Positions 5,836-6,248 of a stretch of 6,248 nucleotides of DNA are shown piece by piece. Position 1 is the stretch's first letter. Every line of letters starts with the position of its first letter. The DNA comes from Deltaproteobacteria bacterium (GTDB taxonomy: Bacteria > Desulfobacterota > Anaeroferrophillalia > Anaeroferrophillales > Tharpellaceae), in assembly GCA_013153415.1 (NCBI GenBank), contig JAADEO010000184.1:1-6248 (forward strand), given 5' to 3'. Made by a program: the position numbers and the translations under genes. Below the pieces are notes generated by a model. The model saw only the letters and a program-made list of their open reading frames with translations, had not been told where the DNA came from and did not search any database.

Positions 5836-6248
5836 TCCCAGTTCTCCAGTTCCGGGCCGCCGAGATCGAGAAAGGTCCCGGTGGACGCGAGATCTTCGCC
5901 CAGCAGAAGCCGCAATCCCCGGGCCGCCTGCAGAGCGGCGATGGCATTGACGGCGGGGGCCATATTCATGGACGCAGGGCCCTCCTCGGCAATCGCGTAG
6001 ACCTGTTCCAGGATTTCCCGGGAGGGTGGAATCGAAGCGACCTGGCCGTACCAGCCCTCGACCGCGCCGTGGATCAGGAAAAGATCCAGTCTCCGGCAGA
6101 GGCGGGCCAGCTCGAGGCGGGCAGCGATCGTATCGAGGGCATCGAAAACCAGGCTGCAGGCGTTAAGCGGCGATTCCACGGCGGGATCCTGGAAAGCAAC
6201 GGCCGCGGTTTCGACCCGGACCGCCGGATTGAGCCTCGCAGCCCTCTC
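5832..6248 (-). CDS. ThiF/MoeB/HesA-family E1-like adenylyltransferase, C-terminal part (5' end outside window)
   Basis: The frame is open to the right edge, giving 138 visible residues; a GTG at 6179 is internal and should not be taken as the start. Family enzymes adenylate the C-terminal glycine of ubiquitin-like sulfur carriers (ThiS, MoaD) or related carboxylates. The visible part contains SLVFDALDTIAARLELA (32-48), which holds the D-x-x-D-x(4)-R motif of E1-like enzymes, then LIHGAVEGWYGQV (58-70), a hallmark strand and loop, and a C-terminal helix NAIAALQAARGLRLLLG (101-117). The nucleotide-binding GxGxxG region would lie outside the window. The only cysteines seen are residues 31 and 51, so the paired zinc cysteines of MoeB/ThiF and a cysteine after the HGA motif are absent. 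The stop overlaps the AmpG-like start. The partner protein is unknown. Confidence 0.8.
   Translation of the reverse strand, partial: ERAARLNPAVRVETAAVAFQDPAVESPLNACSLVFDALDTIAARLELARLCRRLDLFLIHGAVEGWYGQVASIPPSREILEQVYAIAEEGPASMNMAPAVNAIAALQAARGLRLLLGEDLASTGTFLDLGGPELENWE

Noticed and set aside
6177..6179. GTG as the start of a 115-residue ThiF-like protein
   Set aside because: The frame stays open to the window edge with family-like sequence upstream (such as LNPAVRVE), and the nucleotide-binding half is missing, so the true start is outside the window.
1..6248. CRISPR array, tRNA, rRNA or insertion sequence with transposase
   Set aside because: I saw no regularly spaced repeats, tRNA cloverleaf, rRNA-like sequence or transposase motifs on either strand.

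Overview
All supported genes in this window lie on the minus strand, so it reads from high to low coordinates. The coding DNA is GC-rich, third codon positions favour G/C, and genes overlap by 4 to 8 bases, which indicates a compact bacterial genome. The structured intergenic repeat at 4454-4613 resembles, from memory only, repeats in Desulfuromonadota (Geobacter/Pelobacter-like former Deltaproteobacteria). That taxonomic guess is weak and could not be checked here.

Upstream unit (6248-4621): the C-terminal part of a ThiF/MoeB/HesA-type E1-like adenylyltransferase enters from the right edge. It is coupled through a GTGA stop/start overlap to an AmpG-like MFS permease, a probable muropeptide importer. 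The permease stop codon is followed after 7 bases by the structured repeat.

Intergenic region (4620-4243, 378 bases): it holds the repeat (one two-part hairpin, a second hairpin and imperfect terminal inverted repeats), an AT-rich inverted repeat with a T-rich loop, two small GC hairpins, and the sequence in front of an asparagine-synthase gene. That gene has no visible Shine-Dalgarno sequence. No convincing gene was found here.

Downstream unit (4242 to the left edge): a class-II glutamine amidotransferase of the AsnB family, then a GCS2-type carboxylate-amine ligase, then a MATE-family exporter. The first pair overlaps by 8 bases and the second by 4 (ATGA). A strong GAGGAG site inside the end of asnB picks a GTG start for the ligase. 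After a 54-base gap containing a perfect 14-base palindrome, another gene begins with a good ribosome binding site; only its first eight codons (MIAFFVSL) are visible.

The most interesting reading is that the downstream unit is a small make-and-export operon: the GCS2 ligase joins an amine to an amino-acid carboxylate, the AsnB-like enzyme amidates a carboxylate using glutamine, and the MATE protein exports the product. The families and the tight coupling are supported by the sequence. The product and the pathway are inference.
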